The notes under the pieces: generated by a model | Told to the model about the DNA's origin: nothing | The model's database searches: none | What the model saw: only the letters and a program-made list of their open reading frames with translations | From: Apiospora phragmitis | Taxonomy: Eukaryota > Ascomycota > Sordariomycetes > Amphisphaeriales > Apiosporaceae | Direction: 5' to 3' | Length of the DNA stretch: 64,000 nucleotides | Assembly (NCBI GenBank): GCA_038363925.1 | Contig: JAQQWL010000002.1 | Location: 4,650,001-4,714,000 of the forward strand | Shown here: piece by piece, positions 21,781 to 34,430 of the stretch | Numbering within the stretch: position 1 is the stretch's first letter | Layout of the letters: each line of letters starts with the position of its first letter | Position numbers and translations under genes: made by a program

Positions 21781-24700
21781 TTCACCCTTGTACGTATGCA
21801 AAAGACCTAGATGTAGAGAGTTACATCGTCTCTACCCCGAAGCCGCCATGAGGGCGCGTGGTCGCGCTCAGGAAGTCGATGATAGGTTTGCTGTCTTGCT
21901 CGAAGCCTGGAGGAAAGCAGTACAGTCTAATAGTTAGAGTTTTCGCGAATCGTGAGCCGCAATTCGAAAGACAAAGGCACACGCGGCAACAGGTTCAAGT
22001 CCTCGGTCAGTCGCAACAACAATTATATTAACCCAAGATAGATCGGATCTGGAAGATATGCGAAGTCTGGGTTAAGGGGTGTGGGAGGATGGGAGGTGAA
22101 GAGAAGAGTCAGAGATTGAATGGTTCCCAAAATCTACGAAGTCATGCCGCCCCAGAGGCTAGAGCAGCGTCTCGGCATCGTGACCTCTCGTTAGGTAATT
22201 CTTGAAGAATTCAAGTGTGAGGGGCGCGATGAGGGGGACCCCGACCTCCAAATCGAGACCTAGACCTAGGCCGGGAAACGGTTAAAGCTTGGGGGATGCA
22301 ACTTGTGCCGCTAGGGGCCTATCAGAAGCCCGGGTTCAGTGGCCTGGAGAAGGACAGGCGCTCAGGAAGCCCTGGACAGAAACCTGGGGGAGGTCTGGCG
22401 GAACGGGTGGAGATGGCAGGCCATCGTGTGGGGTTTGCAAATTGCAAGCTTTCCCCTTTCAGCTCTCGCACCGCTTCTCCGACTCGCTTCGCCATGCACC
22501 TTGCCGTTTGGCGCGGAGGCAGTTTACCAGCTTCCTGTCTCGTGATATGCTCCTAATCTACATACGACGTTGATCGGACGCCGGGACACGAGCTTTTGCT
22601 CAGGTGCAGCGAGCGACCCGGGCAAAAACGAATAAGAACCTTGTTCTCTCCCCCGGTTGATCGACCTGGGCTCAGATTGATGCTTGCAGTTCTGCCGCCC
22701 AGTGCATCTCAACCACACTCTATGACTTCACCGAAGCATTGACCCGGCCAGGCGACGGACAGATCGACTTACGATTTATGCTTGGAGGAGTTGCGCTTGT
22801 CTGCTTGTGCTTGATTGATGCTGATGGGGGAGTAGATGGCTAGATCGGCCTTATTCACAGAGACGGTCCGCCGAAGCAAAACCCCTGTCAAGCCAAGCTC
22901 GAGTTACTTATCGATCTGGTGCGAGGTAGGCCATCACAACAGTTCTAGTCATATGCGACGAGGTACGATTACATTTCACAAAATAGATTCAAATGGGATT
23001 ATAATTAGTATGTGTTTAGGATGCTCAATATAGATTGCTTCTTCCAATCTGCTTACTATACTCTTCCCTCGATGTTGCCATAGACATTGTTCTGGGCTAT
23101 CGATGTTGCTCAGGGCTGAAGTCCTAGCCACAAAACCACGGATTGACTGTGTCTATTGAAAAAGAAGCGACAGTCTCTTCGTCTTGCATTGGACCTCGCG
23201 AGAAGTGGACGAACCATGCAAGGTCGATCCCCGACACTCTGTCCATGTCCGATGCACAGGGTCCATTTAGTGTCACTGGCCTGATGAATGAATCATCTAG
23301 GGCTCTGGTTTTTTGTACACCCAACAGTAAGGGGCTATCTGTCCCTTAATGCCTTGCCTTTTGACGAAAGCAATGGTTCCATGTGTGTTTCTGGAAGACC
23401 AGTTCCCTGGGTACCCGTGCTCCTTGCTTTCAAATGTTTGTAGATTGGCTTACTTGCTCGACCAACTTGCAGAGCGCTTGCAGAGCCACCTTCCTAGCTT
23501 CGTCACTTCCTTCTTTTCCAGTTTGCCAGCAGTTTTGAAACTCTGCTAGGAATAGAAACATTCACAATCGGAGGCTTCGGCATGCAAGCAGACTTCTATA
23601 AATATCATGTCCCAGTACCCGTATATTCTGTCTTCTGCAGAAAGTCGATAACTATAGAGTAACTCGTCGTTGTGCTGTATCATGACATAGCATAGCAGCT
23701 GCTGGCGGTTGTACATCTCCACTCGACATTCTGATAGGGCCGATCCGAGCTTGTGCTACATTCAGGCTAAAAGCAATCGAGGCACTAACGGTGTTGCGGT
23801 GCTAAAATAAGCGTCCAAAGAATGGCCCCAAAAATATTAGCGCTTACCGCACCTGACTGCTAACGTTACACACCTCCACGGTGGCTCCACCTCCACCTTT
23901 GAAGCTTCTGTCCTTTGGGGTGCCAGGCAGCATGGACGGTGGACGGCTTCCAACACTACAGAATTACAACACACAGACCTTAGAGACGTTTCCTTCTTTC
24001 CCTCACCAGCTGAGCCCATAATGGCTGGTCAGTCAGCCGTGATCCCCCAGCCGTCTATGCTTGTATGAATGGTAAGTGATTGATCGTGGATGAATTGCGT
24101 CGTTGATGTAGAAACAATTCAGGTTGGGTAGCCTGGCCGGGCCTTCTCCATCTCAGTTCAGCTGCTGGAGAGCCCTTCTTCGTTTGTGGCACCTCACCAC
24201 AGACTCCTCACATAAGTCTTGCAACGAAGGTGACACGGCCTTTCGTTTTCGCCACATCGATATTAAAAGCATCTTTTTAACGTTACCTGCCTTTTCATTC
24301 TGGAGAGGGAGGGAAGAGACGAGGGTTTTGTACTGCTACCCGGCCCCCAACGCCTTGCAGTCGGCTGTAGCCTGATCCTCCCCTCCTAACAGCACCTGGC
24401 ACTTCTAAGAGGGCCGTATTATTTGGCGGGGGGCACACGGCCATTGGACACAAGTAGAAAAGGCTGCAGCTGGCTGTCGTCTACGATAATGAAAACCACA
24501 CTCACCATACCAGACTTGCAGCATGCGTCAGCCTCTCGGCCCCATTATGGCCAATGGATGGTCTCTCCGATGCTGATGGCTGTCAGGGCGGGTCTTGCAA
24601 TTGGAGCTTCGTGCCGGAGCAGTATGTGCTGATGGTTGCATCTCGTCTCTTGGGTGATCGGGTGTATGTGAGAAGCCTGGGTGATGGATCAAATGGCCTG

Positions 24701-25354
24701 ATGGCATTCTTCGTTGCCCGGTGCCAGTTGTCCGTTGTTGGCCTTCCTCGAGAATCGAGATTCGCGGTCAGCACACTCGCATGTGCTTCTCTCTCTGCTG
24801 CTGTCAGCACGGCGGCCTTGCCGATCTTTCCCTCCCTCCCACCACCCCCATCATCTATGTATGCACGTAGAGTCGCATCCCTTCATATTGTCTTCCCTTT
24901 AGGCCTCTTTTCACGGCGATCCAGTTTCTCGGGACCTCCAGTTGGTGAAGAGATTATATCCTACAAGCGCCGAAGTACTCCGTACCCGTCCTATCGTGTC
25001 GTCTTCCGTGAAGGAATATTGTCTTAGCCCTCTCGTCACACAGAATCTGACATAGACAAATCAGCTGGGTGTTCTATCCTCCACACAGCCCCCAACTCGA
25101 ATTGTTCTTTCGTCTTTTCTTCTTCCCTACACTCTTTACGCCGTTTAACTTGGTCACCGACATTCCCCTCCGGCCAATCGCCGCTACTCGACGCACTTTC
25201 ACCGCAATCCCTCATTTACCGACAACCAACGAAGCGGCTGACGGCTGAATAAGTACTCTGCAGAGACTGCTCACAAGCCGATGCTGCGATCTAGGGAACT
25301 GACCTCTGGCCTGTAACGGATAGGACTTGCGCCTGCCATCTGAGTGTAGGCGAA
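21781..25354. other. 3.6-kb region between divergent genes, no supported gene
   Basis: This lies between the start of the micro-exon transcription factor (-) and the start of the Cys-rich surface protein (+), so it holds two promoters. The longest ORF (24554-25027, +) has unremarkable composition and no domain. Pyrimidine-rich DNA at 25090-25140, just upstream of the surface-protein gene, fits a fungal core promoter or leader. Confidence 0.4.
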
Positions 25355-26873
25355 ATGCTGGCCATGGGGCGGTTCTGGGGTTGCACCAGCTGCATTGGTT
25401 TGCTGGTTGTTGCGGTGTTGATGAGAGAGGCTGCTGCGTTTCACGATGCTCGATATAAGATCCATCGCATAGAGAAGGAATACGCTGCACTCCGAAAACG
25501 AGACGATACTTGCAATGCTGGGAATACGGCCTGTCCAGAGAGCCTTGGAGGCGACTGTTGCCCTAATAACTACGCGTGCGCCTCGACGTTTTGCTATGCA
25601 ACAACCGCGGGACCATCGACAGCATGTGGAAGTGTTAATTATCATAATTGCGGCACTGATATGCCTGGTGGGTTACTACAATTCACGATACTCTCATAGG
25701 AGCACTGCTGATATCGATTTAGGCCAATGTTGCCCTGATGGGTTGATATGTGCTGGGGGAAATGACTGTACCCCTCCCGCAGGTCAAGGCTACTCTCAGT
25801 CATGTCCTGTCAACCACTACCTATGTCCTTCATCCGTACAATATGGATGCTGCCCGGACGGAATGGGCTGTATTAAGGGTGGTTGCTATACGACAAGTCC
25901 ATCGACAGCGGTTGTTAGTACAGCCACGGTGGTCACCGACTCAGAAGGCCACGCTGTGACATCCCAAATGTCATATACCACTACTATCACGCCAGCTCCT
26001 GCAAGTTACACGTTTGGACAGCCAGGCGCCGTCCCGAAACTGGTGGCTTCCACGATATCCAAAGTCCCTGCGATAGCAACAGTCCAGAGTAGCAGCAACA
26101 GTACAGGACTAAGCACGGCAGCACTGGGAGCCATTATCGCTAGTGTCGCCGTGGTTCTGATAGCGGTTGTTATCGCTGCTTTTATCATTGTTCGTAGATT
26201 GAGACGGACAGAGAAAGCGGTCGAGGAATCCAAGCGCGGTTCGTCAAACGGACAGCAAACAACGTCGTCGTCGCACAAGTCGCACAAGCAGGGCTACAGC
26301 ACGACTACCGTGACCGAGGTCGACATTGACCCCTTGAGCCAGGCGACTCCGAGTCTACGTCCATCGCATTTAAGGGGTCGGTCTGACTCGAGTGTCGATG
26401 GACGTTACAGCTCACCAGCCAGAAGCCCGCCCCTCAGCGACGGACGAGCAACTCCACCTTCGTGGCCCGGTCATTATAACCCCGTACCCAACGGGGAAAG
26501 TGACGGACAGCACGGCACCTACCGTGTCAGTTACGACTCGCAGACGACTTATCGCCCAGGACGCTGGAGTAATGCCAGCGAGGTCAGTGGTAGCATCGAC
26601 GGTGCTCATGGGCAATCTGAGCTCGACGCGATTGAGACGGCGAGCAGAAGGCGCTCTAGTGGGGCGAAACGGCCCACGGGCGGCAGTAGGCGGCAAAGCA
26701 GCGACAGTGCTTACCGTGGTCGCAGCGAGAGTGCCGCGGCCGGCACACTCGCTCCTCTTGAAGCGGTCAACGAAGCGGCTGAGCTGCACGGCTATTATGG
26801 CCCACAGGACAAGCAAGTTGGTCAAACGGCTGCGAGGCCGGCTTCCACAGGAGGGCCCACAAGTAGGGCTTGA
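25355..26873 (+). CDS. Single-pass cell-surface protein with Cys-rich ectodomain
   Basis: Exons 25355-25667 and 25723-26873 (intron 55 bp) give 487 aa. The N-terminus (CIGLLVVAVLMREAAAF) is a signal peptide. The ectodomain has about 18 Cys in CC-containing motifs (GGDCCPNNYAC, GQCCPDGLICAGG, YGCCPDGMGCIKGGC), with the intron falling inside this block. A Thr/Ser-rich spacer leads to one transmembrane helix (LGAIIASVAVVLIAVVIAAF, about residues 255-275) with a basic stop-transfer (RRLRR). The roughly 200-residue cytoplasmic tail is Ser/Arg/Gly-rich and probably disordered. The layout resembles Mid2/Wsc-like wall sensors, but I cannot assign a family. The start could also be the Met three codons later. 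Confidence 0.75.
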
Positions 26874-29509
26874 GTTTCTGAGTGGCAACAGGAGTTTCGG
26901 TCATGTTTGGTGGTCTCCAGTTCATCATTATTATGCTTCGATCGTGTTTTTACCCCATACCCTTTGATGACCGTGTTGGGTCCTGCCTCTCGGGTTTACG
27001 TCGTTACGTGTATGGTGGGTGTAAAAGGGCAGAGTGTTCTCTGGGTTTGGTTCGAGTTGGGATTGGGCCCTACTAGGGGTGCATTTCGAAACGAGGTTTT
27101 GGGAGAGCTGGAAAAGGCCCAACAGCATAGCGGGCGTTGCGGATCATTCAAGGACGGCGTACATAGGTATATTGACCAGTCGGTTAAGGGCTTACAGGAC
27201 GGAGAATGGGTTTAGGCACAAGTCGTTCTTTCCCGGGGTGTGCGTGTTTTCTTTTTCCTACTGGGAATACCACTGCTAGTCTGTACTTTGCGATAGCTCG
27301 TCGATCACTAATTAATATCTGTATGATGAGTAACACATAAATAGTTTCAAGGAACAATCGGACGTGCATGTTTGCAGAAACTCGTACTCTCTTGCCATAT
27401 CATGTCTCATATTCAGAGTAGACCGCTATTTGTATGTGGATATGGGCAAAGACACTTTCTGCTCATGATCCGACCTCCAGTGACGGCAGCAGCAACAACA
27501 CACGTGACGTGACACCCGCCAACTGGCTCACGTACTGTGTCCACAGCTTCTCATACATTGACGATCTGTGAATCTAGAAATATCGAGGTCTTTCACCTTG
27601 CGTATACCTCGTTTTCCACCTTCCCCTGCTAGCGGGACCGTCACGCAAACAGGCTGAGACCAATGGTCCAGTGCTATGTTCATTGCTGCGATTTATCCAA
27701 ATTCCGCATGGTCCCAGGCCGATCTGGAGCAGCTCGATCTCGCAAGATATGCCCCTCCTGTCGTATTTGGCGCATGTGGTCGTGCCGCGTCGGCTCACCC
27801 AGCACGTAATCTACGTGCTGTGCTGCTTGCTTGCTCACGCCAGGAGTCTGGTCTGATGTAACGAAGTAATTATAGCAGTACACGGTTTGGGAAATGGGCA
27901 GTAAGGGGAAAGTAAGGGAGGTTATAAGATATCATGATCAATCGTCATCATGAATGGTATAAGGTTGCCTTATATAACGATTGACGTGTTTCGGCCCTAC
28001 AAGACATGCCTCGTCTGGCCTGCAACCAATCCGAGTCTGACAGGCTGTCATGTCGTGTCGGGTGGTCAATTGGCTTTCTGCATCAGCACTATCGCCAGGG
28101 CGTGTGTGACGCTGTTATCTGGGCAGCAGCCTCGTTTGCTTTTTCGGGCACTCCTTCCACCTCTCTACCTTCAGATTTCCCATCACATCCTACTCCTCTC
28201 TTCTGCAGATTGAGTCGTCCGAGGATCTGCCTACAAGGTACCGATCAATCTATTCTTGTGCCAGGCCCCCATTTCCCTGATCCATACCTGTCGTTGTTGC
28301 ATGTCTAATCTTGGCTGCATGGCATGCGCCATCGTCTTGCAATTGATGCAAATGCCTGGTTCCGAGGCAGCTTGGCGAGTCCGCTAGAGGCACAACCCCG
28401 CGGGCCCCAAATCCCAATTGCGCCAGTTACATCCATCGTTATCACGCTTTGGACTCGTCGCAAGGTAGCATGCGGACTATGGGTGATCTGAAGTAGCATC
28501 GCTTGTCTAACTAGGCAGACGCCATGAAGATATACTTGCATCGATGAGCGGCGTCTACCGCAATTGGGGGTCGATATCACCACATCGATGAAGAGACACC
28601 GTCTGTCGTGCTTTCGGTGCAACGGTCTTCCGCGGGAGATGCGCGCAGGCTATTTATTGCATACATGAAGTACTGTCTCATATGGGTGGCAGTAATACTG
28701 TTTGTTGTCTTGGCCAACCAAGCGGATGTTGTCCTTGGGTCTGACAATCATCTCTGCCTGCATCGAAAGGCTGCCGCCTTGTCATCCCTCCACAGCCAAC
28801 TGGCGACGACTCTGATCTCGACACACTTCAACCAGTTTTCGGAAAGGGAGTGAGAATGACAGAAACAATGATGTTCAGAATTAGGCAGATACTTACGGGG
28901 ATGGACGAAACGCCAATAAGACTGGTTGTCTGACACGAAAGAACAGAGTACCCATCCATCTGCATCTCGACTAGTCCGGGAGGACCACCTCTAGGGGTTG
29001 ATATGGCTCCTGTTCCATTGGCTGGAACTGCGTCCGCTCACTAAGAACGACTCCGAAAAGAGCTTGAGCCGATGGATAATTACACTCTTAGCACACCCTG
29101 CGGAGGAGAGCTACGTACGCCCGTGTTTTTGGGGAAAGAATCATGGCCTTATACTAGCAACGTCTGCCGCGGTAAGCCGATATACCCCTGTTGCAAACAA
29201 TGCTACTTTACCGGCATAACATACTCAGACATATATACACACTGGAGATGGCCACCTCATGGATCCCTCATTCTCTATATTCTTATCACTCCCTGGCGTG
29301 AACTTATCCACAGCCCGAGTGCCATTATCGACCCGGGTCCTTGGCACTTCTTAGCTCTTGGTATTCCTCCAACGGCATCACTTTCCACTTGCGCTATTGC
29401 CCACCTCGCTCGACTCATCTATATCTGCTCGTATCTTCCCTTCATCCCAGGTCAATACCGAGCACGATACATCGTCTACTAGAAGCACGTGACACGATTA
29501 TTCGTGAGA
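26874..29509. other. 2.6-kb intergenic region
   Basis: Between two genes on the + strand. ORFs on either strand are short and show no domains, signal peptides or splice-supported extensions. Sequence just before 29510 should hold the Nudix promoter. Confidence 0.4.
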
Positions 29510-30518
29510 ATGCCTACCAGCAACGTCGATAATGCCCCATTGCCGGTTATACCAGAACATCTTCGTCCTTATCTTATAACACCAGCCGCCTACCTCGAGC
29601 AGCACAAGTCGGAGGGCGTAACCCACCTCGTCGTCGGAACCGTGGTCCTTGGCAACGATGGCCGGAGCTTGGCTGAAGCCCGTAGCAGATCATCATTTTC
29701 ATACTTCCCTGTTCGTGAAGAGAGCGATCAGACTTCGCCTCCTCCTCTCGCCTCCCCTCTTTCTGTACCCCTCGTCCTCCTTGCCCCCGTTGCAACAGGA
29801 CCGTGTCTTCTCGCCCTTTCCTCCTTCTCCAACATCATCTCTCTCCTCTTCTCCGCCCTCTTCCTCTGAGCACTCTCCATCCTCACTCAAATCAAGGATC
29901 GAAGAGACGAGGGCGGTGGTACCCACTGCTGTCTTCGCCAAAAAGGAACATCAGCTACATACACAGCTATCACAACCTTCCCGATTTAGTGGACGCCACC
30001 ACCATTCTTCATCTCGAGAGAAGCTGCAGGAACTACCCAAGAAGATCCTCCTCGTCCAGCGCAGCCGCCACGACTACGGCGGTCTCTGCTGGGAGATCCC
30101 CGGCGGCTCGTGCGACCCGCACGACGCCAGCATCCTGGACGCGGCGGCGCGTGAGCTGGCCGAGGAGGCGGGCCTCCGGGTTCGACGGTTCGTCGCCGTC
30201 GTCGACCGGCAGCGGCACGAGTGGCTGGACCGCGGAGAAATATGGCGGAAGGTGACATTCATCGTGGAGGCCGAGGCCGATGATGATGAAGATGATGAGC
30301 TTTCGGCAGAGAAAAGGGGGGAGGATGAGACTGATGAGGGGCGGAGGTCGCCGCTTAGGGTCCGGCTTGACCCTGAGGAGCATGAGGATTTCGTCTGGGC
30401 TTCGCTCGTTGATCTGGTGGCGGGTGGGGTCGGCGAGAGGACGTTTACGTGGATCCAGGACGAGCAGAGGCAGGTTATCCTGAGGGCATTCGACATCATC
30501 GAGGAGCTTAGGGGCTGA
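29510..30518 (+). CDS. Nudix hydrolase, two exons
   Basis: Exon 1 (29510 to about 29681) encodes LRPYLITPAAYLEQ and THLVVGTVVL, the first strand of a Nudix fold. Exon 2 (from about 30019) carries KILLVQRSRHDYGG, CWEIPGGSCD and AARELAEEAGL. The chosen junction (GT at 29682, AG at 30018) keeps the frame and gives 223 aa, but the 337-bp pyrimidine-rich intron is long, so the exact splice is uncertain. In the Nudix box (GX5EX7REUXEEXGU) the REUXEEXGU half is intact, while the Glu seven residues before the Arg is Ala. The family hydrolyses nucleoside diphosphates linked to other moieties; the substrate is unknown. A poly-acidic insert (EADDDEDDE) sits after the box. Confidence 0.75.
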
Positions 30519-30964
30519 ATCAGGAGCAGAGGACCGCCCGCACATGGTTGTTGATGTTGTTGGTGCCGGGGCAGGGAGGAAGACCACGCAGGGTTCAAGC
30601 TGTTTTACACCGTCTGGGGGGCACTGAGCATCATCTTCACAGACATGAACGGCTCTCGGACCTTCCCGGGCTTCAACGGGTACATATACTGCCCTAATTG
30701 ACCAGCCTCCTTGAGCGAAAGCACAAGGTAATACCAAGCCATCTATTTATCTACCTAATTTATGATATACACATCACGGGCTCCCTTGCTCATCTTTCAT
30801 ATAATTATTACCGCGACTGGTAAGTGTTATCCATCTCATGTGGGCCATAGTAGCTATGTCCGTTGTCTCCATACAGCTCTGCAACATGTTGCTGGGAACC
30901 CTGATATTTCCAGTGGTGAGAGTCAGGGGCTGTCCCGACAGCCTCCATACCTTGTACCTTCTGA
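30519..30964. other. Short intergenic, 3' flanks of convergent genes
   Basis: 450 bp between the stop of the Nudix gene (+) and the stop of the next gene (-). Nothing else was seen. Confidence 0.4.
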
Positions 30965-32033
30965 TTATCTGCGGCAGCAAAAGGAGGGAGGGGGAGGTTG
31001 GCTATTCCAAGCCGGCGGCGCAGCGTCCTTTTTCATCCTCTGGCGGCGCGAGAAGTACCGCGCCACCAGGCCAGCCAGTAGAAGAAAAGGACGACTTCGA
31101 CCGCTATACCAGCGATGGAACCTCCTTCCATCGCGGTGTTCGGCTGCTCTTGCGCGGCGGCGGCGGCGGCGTTCTCCCCGTTACCTATATTGACCATAGG
31201 TGTGGTATCTGATGTCGCTGTTGGAGACACAGCAGCGGAGGCCGAGGTAGAAGCAGAGGAAGACGAAGAAGATGTCGATGCGGACTTGGAGGTGCTGCTA
31301 GTCGATGACGAAGACGGCCGTGTTCTACCACCGCCGGCGAGCGCCATGGATTGGGGTGGGCGATCTCGCAGCGTACATTGGACCCTTGCTGCCGGTCCGC
31401 ACAGCTCGTCAGCGGCGGGCAGCACGCCTTCTTCGTGCCGGGGCTGAGGTTAGTGCAGGGAACCGAGTTGGCTTCGTTGCAGGCGGAGGACTGGTCGGCG
31501 TAGCAGTTGTAATTCATGCTACTGACATTGTCGATCGGATAACCCTCCCGTGTTAGTGTTGAATCGTCGTTACCCCTTTCGAAATAATAGAGCTAACTCA
31601 CTTTCCGACACAGCACCAGCCTTTCCCTAGTGCTTGCTGACAGGATGGGTAGTCCTGGCCAGGTTTTATGCCTGGTGAGGGCGAAAGGAACCTTTTAGCC
31701 CAGGTAGCCTAGGGAGAGAGACACGACACTCGAAGGCAGGTTTCTCCAAAGATCACCGCGCACACACTAAGCTTCAGATAGTTACTTACAAAATAACGTT
31801 GTGCTTGGAGCGCATACTGAATTGGTGGTGCCATCACCGAACACATCAAAGCACTGGTCCCTTCCTTGAAGAAGATTGAGGACGACGCCCTGAGCGGGAG
31901 ATTGAGCTGGAGACGAGAGCGATCCTGCGTCATCAGCCTTTGTTGTTTGGTTTGCCGCAGCGACAATGCGATTCATGATAGACGATGATGTGTTGAGAAA
32001 CAACATGTACAGAAGGAGAGTATTGGTGATCAT
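30965..32033 (-). CDS. Cys-rich, Ser/Thr-rich single-pass surface protein, three exons, two frameshifts
   Basis: Exons 32033-31790, 31671-31602 and 31521-30965 splice in phase. Exon 1 begins with a hydrophobic signal (LLLYMLFLNTSSS) and ends in the Cys-rich block continued by exons 2 and 3 (DYPSCQQALGKGWCC, NYNCYADQSSAC, KKACCPPLTSC). A long Ser/Thr stretch (TSSTSKSASTSSSSSS) precedes a transmembrane helix and a basic, Pro-rich tail (FSRRQRMKKD, PPAWNSQPPPP). The frame changes twice: after EIAHP (GGGG at 31353-31356 on the + strand) and inside the TM helix (AAAA at 31085-31088). One missing base in each run gives an uninterrupted 290-aa protein ending at 30965. The layout resembles fungal wall-stress sensors and the protein at 25.4 kb. 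Function is inference. Confidence 0.65.
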
Positions 32034-32726
32034 TGTTGTTGCATTGTTCCCTCAAAGCAGTTAATATGTAGATGTGTGGTTGTATCTATCAAGATGCATC
32101 TCGGGGGCTAACTGATATGCGCTTTCATCATTTACTTCTAAGGGATATATCATCTTCGGGAAGTAGAACAGCTATTCGGCTTCCAGCTCGGCCCGAGCCT
32201 GTTGTTACGAGTGTTGGTGTTGTTGGGTGTTAAGCCTGCAGTTGTTTCAGCGACTCCGCAAGCGAGCACCATACTATACCTTGCGGGCGCTTCGCCCATG
32301 AGATGGGAAGTGGCATCGTAAGTTATGGTGGCTGCTGTAACCGCCGCGGACTGCGCTGGATGCAGTTGGTTGTTTGCGCAGCCCCCTATTGGTTACCGAC
32401 AACCAGGGGGGCTCCATAGCGTCAGGGGTGCAGTGGCAACCTCCCTATCATAGGCTCTTGACGCCAGTAGATCGTCACCCAAAAAAGCCGACCCATCAGC
32501 GGCTATGTAACCAAACTTCGTAAAATGATGCAGGAGGAGTGAGCAATAAATAAACGATCTTATGGGTGATCTTTGGAAAACAAGAAACGCATGGATTGTT
32601 TTCTTCTCTGGTCTTTTTTTTTCTTCATTCATCCTCTTGAACGCATATACTTTGTCATTAGCAATGACGTCGATTGTACGAAGAAATTGCTGTCTTATGT
32701 TGGAACTTCTTTTAGAATCCTAAATC
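32034..32726. other. Intergenic between divergent genes
   Basis: About 690 bp with the promoters of the surface protein (-) and the DUF3431 gene (+). No supported coding sequence. Confidence 0.4.
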
Positions 32727-33873
32727 ATGTTGACGGACCGGCCCAACCCAACTCGGAGTCTCTTACTCTCCTTCACCCTGCTGTGTCTCTGCTTTTTAAT
32801 CCTCCTTTACCACCACCATACCGCCGGCTTTGACAGTCACGTAGTAGCGGTAAACCCAGCAGGGGATAGCACCGGATCGCAGGTAGCAGCAGTAGTACCG
32901 ACAACCAAGGAGCAGGAGCAGCAGCAGCAACGGCCGCCGCCACTCCAAGAACCGCCGCCGGACGTCGAAATCGTGGCCGCCAGCCTGAATAGCGACGACA
33001 CGTCCTGGTTCCAGCGACACCTGCAACAGGAGTGGAGCAAACGCATATACGTCGTCGACGCTGACGATGACGCCGCCCCGCTAACGGTCCCCAAGAACAA
33101 AGGCCGCGAGGCCATGGTCTACCTCACGCACATCGTGGACCACTACGACAGCCTCGCGCCCACGACCATCTTCTTCCACGCCGCGCGCTTCGCCTGGCAC
33201 AACGACGACCCGGACTACGACGCGGTGCCGACGCTGCGGCGTCTCTCGATTCGACCACATCCAGCGGGCGGGGTACGTCAACTTGCGCTGCGTCTGATTC
33301 ATCGGGTGCCCGGAAGAGATTCACCCCCACCTGGACGCCGCCGAGGAGGCGGAGGCGGAAGGTGCGGGGCCCACGACGACCAAAGCCATCTACAAACGGG
33401 CGTTCGAGGGGCTCCTGCCGGGCGTGCCGGTGCCCGACGTCGTCGCCGTGAGCTGCTGCTCCCAGTTCGCCGTGACGCGGGAGACGATCCGGCGGCGCCC
33501 TCGTGAGGACTATGTGCGCTTCCGGGATTGGTTGCTCGACACGCCGTTGACGGACGACCTGAGCGGGAGGGTCATGGAGTTCGCCTGGAATAGTAAGAAC
33601 CTCTTTCTCTTCCTTTTATCAATAGTGCACACAGTATTACTTACCCCTGATGTTTTCATCACCTAGTCATCTTCGGCAAGGAAAGCGTACACTGTCCCTC
33701 GACGGAGGAATGCTACTGCAATCTCTGGGGGTCTATGTGGCGGCGGCATGCGATGCACCGAGGGCGCGTGCGAGGGACGGTACACGCTGCCCGGCATCGC
33801 GACGTTGCCGGACCACTGGCCGCTGTTGGGCTGGCAGGGCGAGGATAGGAATTTCACCGGGCCGCTGGATTGA
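32727..33873 (+). pseudogene. DUF3431 family type-II membrane protein, disrupted
   Basis: The start at 32727 is followed by a signal-anchor helix (LLLSFTLLCLCFLILLY) and a Gln/Pro-rich stem. The DUF3431 domain then opens with VEIVAASLNSDDTSW, YLTHIVDHYDSLAPTTIFFH and continues in the next frame (FDHIQRAGYVNLRC, AFEGLLPGVPVPDVVAVSCC, RFRDWLLDT). After an intron (33593-33666) come IIFGKESVHCPSTEECYC and, after another shift, GACEGRYTLPGI. Lesions are an extra base near 33242-33248, an in-frame TGA right after LRCV at about 33295, where homologs have Trp, and an extra G in the GGGGG at 33727-33731. The family is fungal and glycosyltransferase-like, of unknown function. The TGA is not an indel, so this copy is probably inactive. 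Confidence 0.65.
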
Positions 33874-34430
33874 GGGTCGTTGACGGGCTGATGGGTCGTT
33901 CTTGCATGTTGATATAGACCATAATACGGAGTTCAAAGGCAAGACGTGTTTTCATTTAGTGCGAAGATGATCTGGATCAAGACGTTGGATATGTCTTGAG
34001 GGGAAGAGTGGGTGTACCTACACCAAAGTGTGCCGGTCTCGTACCGCATGTTGTTACACACGGGCGGGGATGCGATACCCGCAGTATTGCACTCAAGGTG
34101 CCTTGTGTACTTGTCCTAGTGACATCAATTGTGTCTCGTCTACGGTCGAGGGGTCGTTGAGAAACCAGCATTGACCATCGAGGGTCACACAGCGTGCAAT
34201 GTGAAATGGTACCGGGAAACGTTGACGTCAAATGAACGCTCTAGTGCCTTCAAGGACTAACGGCTAACAGCTACATCGCATAAGATTTGTTTAACTCGTC
34301 AATCGCATTCGCCCTCATGTTGCTCACTGAAAGGAAACCCTAGACGAGTTTATGCGCCCACCGACGTAGGTTTTAGCCCCCTTACACATGCGTGCCTCCC
34401 TAGAATCCATGCCAGCGGTATCTGCACCCC
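33874..34430. other. Intergenic, 3' flanks of convergent genes
   Basis: About 560 bp between the DUF3431 gene (+) and the MFS gene (-). No coding sequence or structure was recognised. Confidence 0.4.

Noticed and set aside
21930..22020. tRNA-like T-loop (GGTTCAAGTCC)
   Set aside because: The flanking bases do not form a T stem, acceptor stem or anticodon arm.
24554..25027. 157-codon + strand ORF
   Set aside because: No domain, no signal, no splice-supported extension. It lies in promoter-like DNA with low-complexity stretches.
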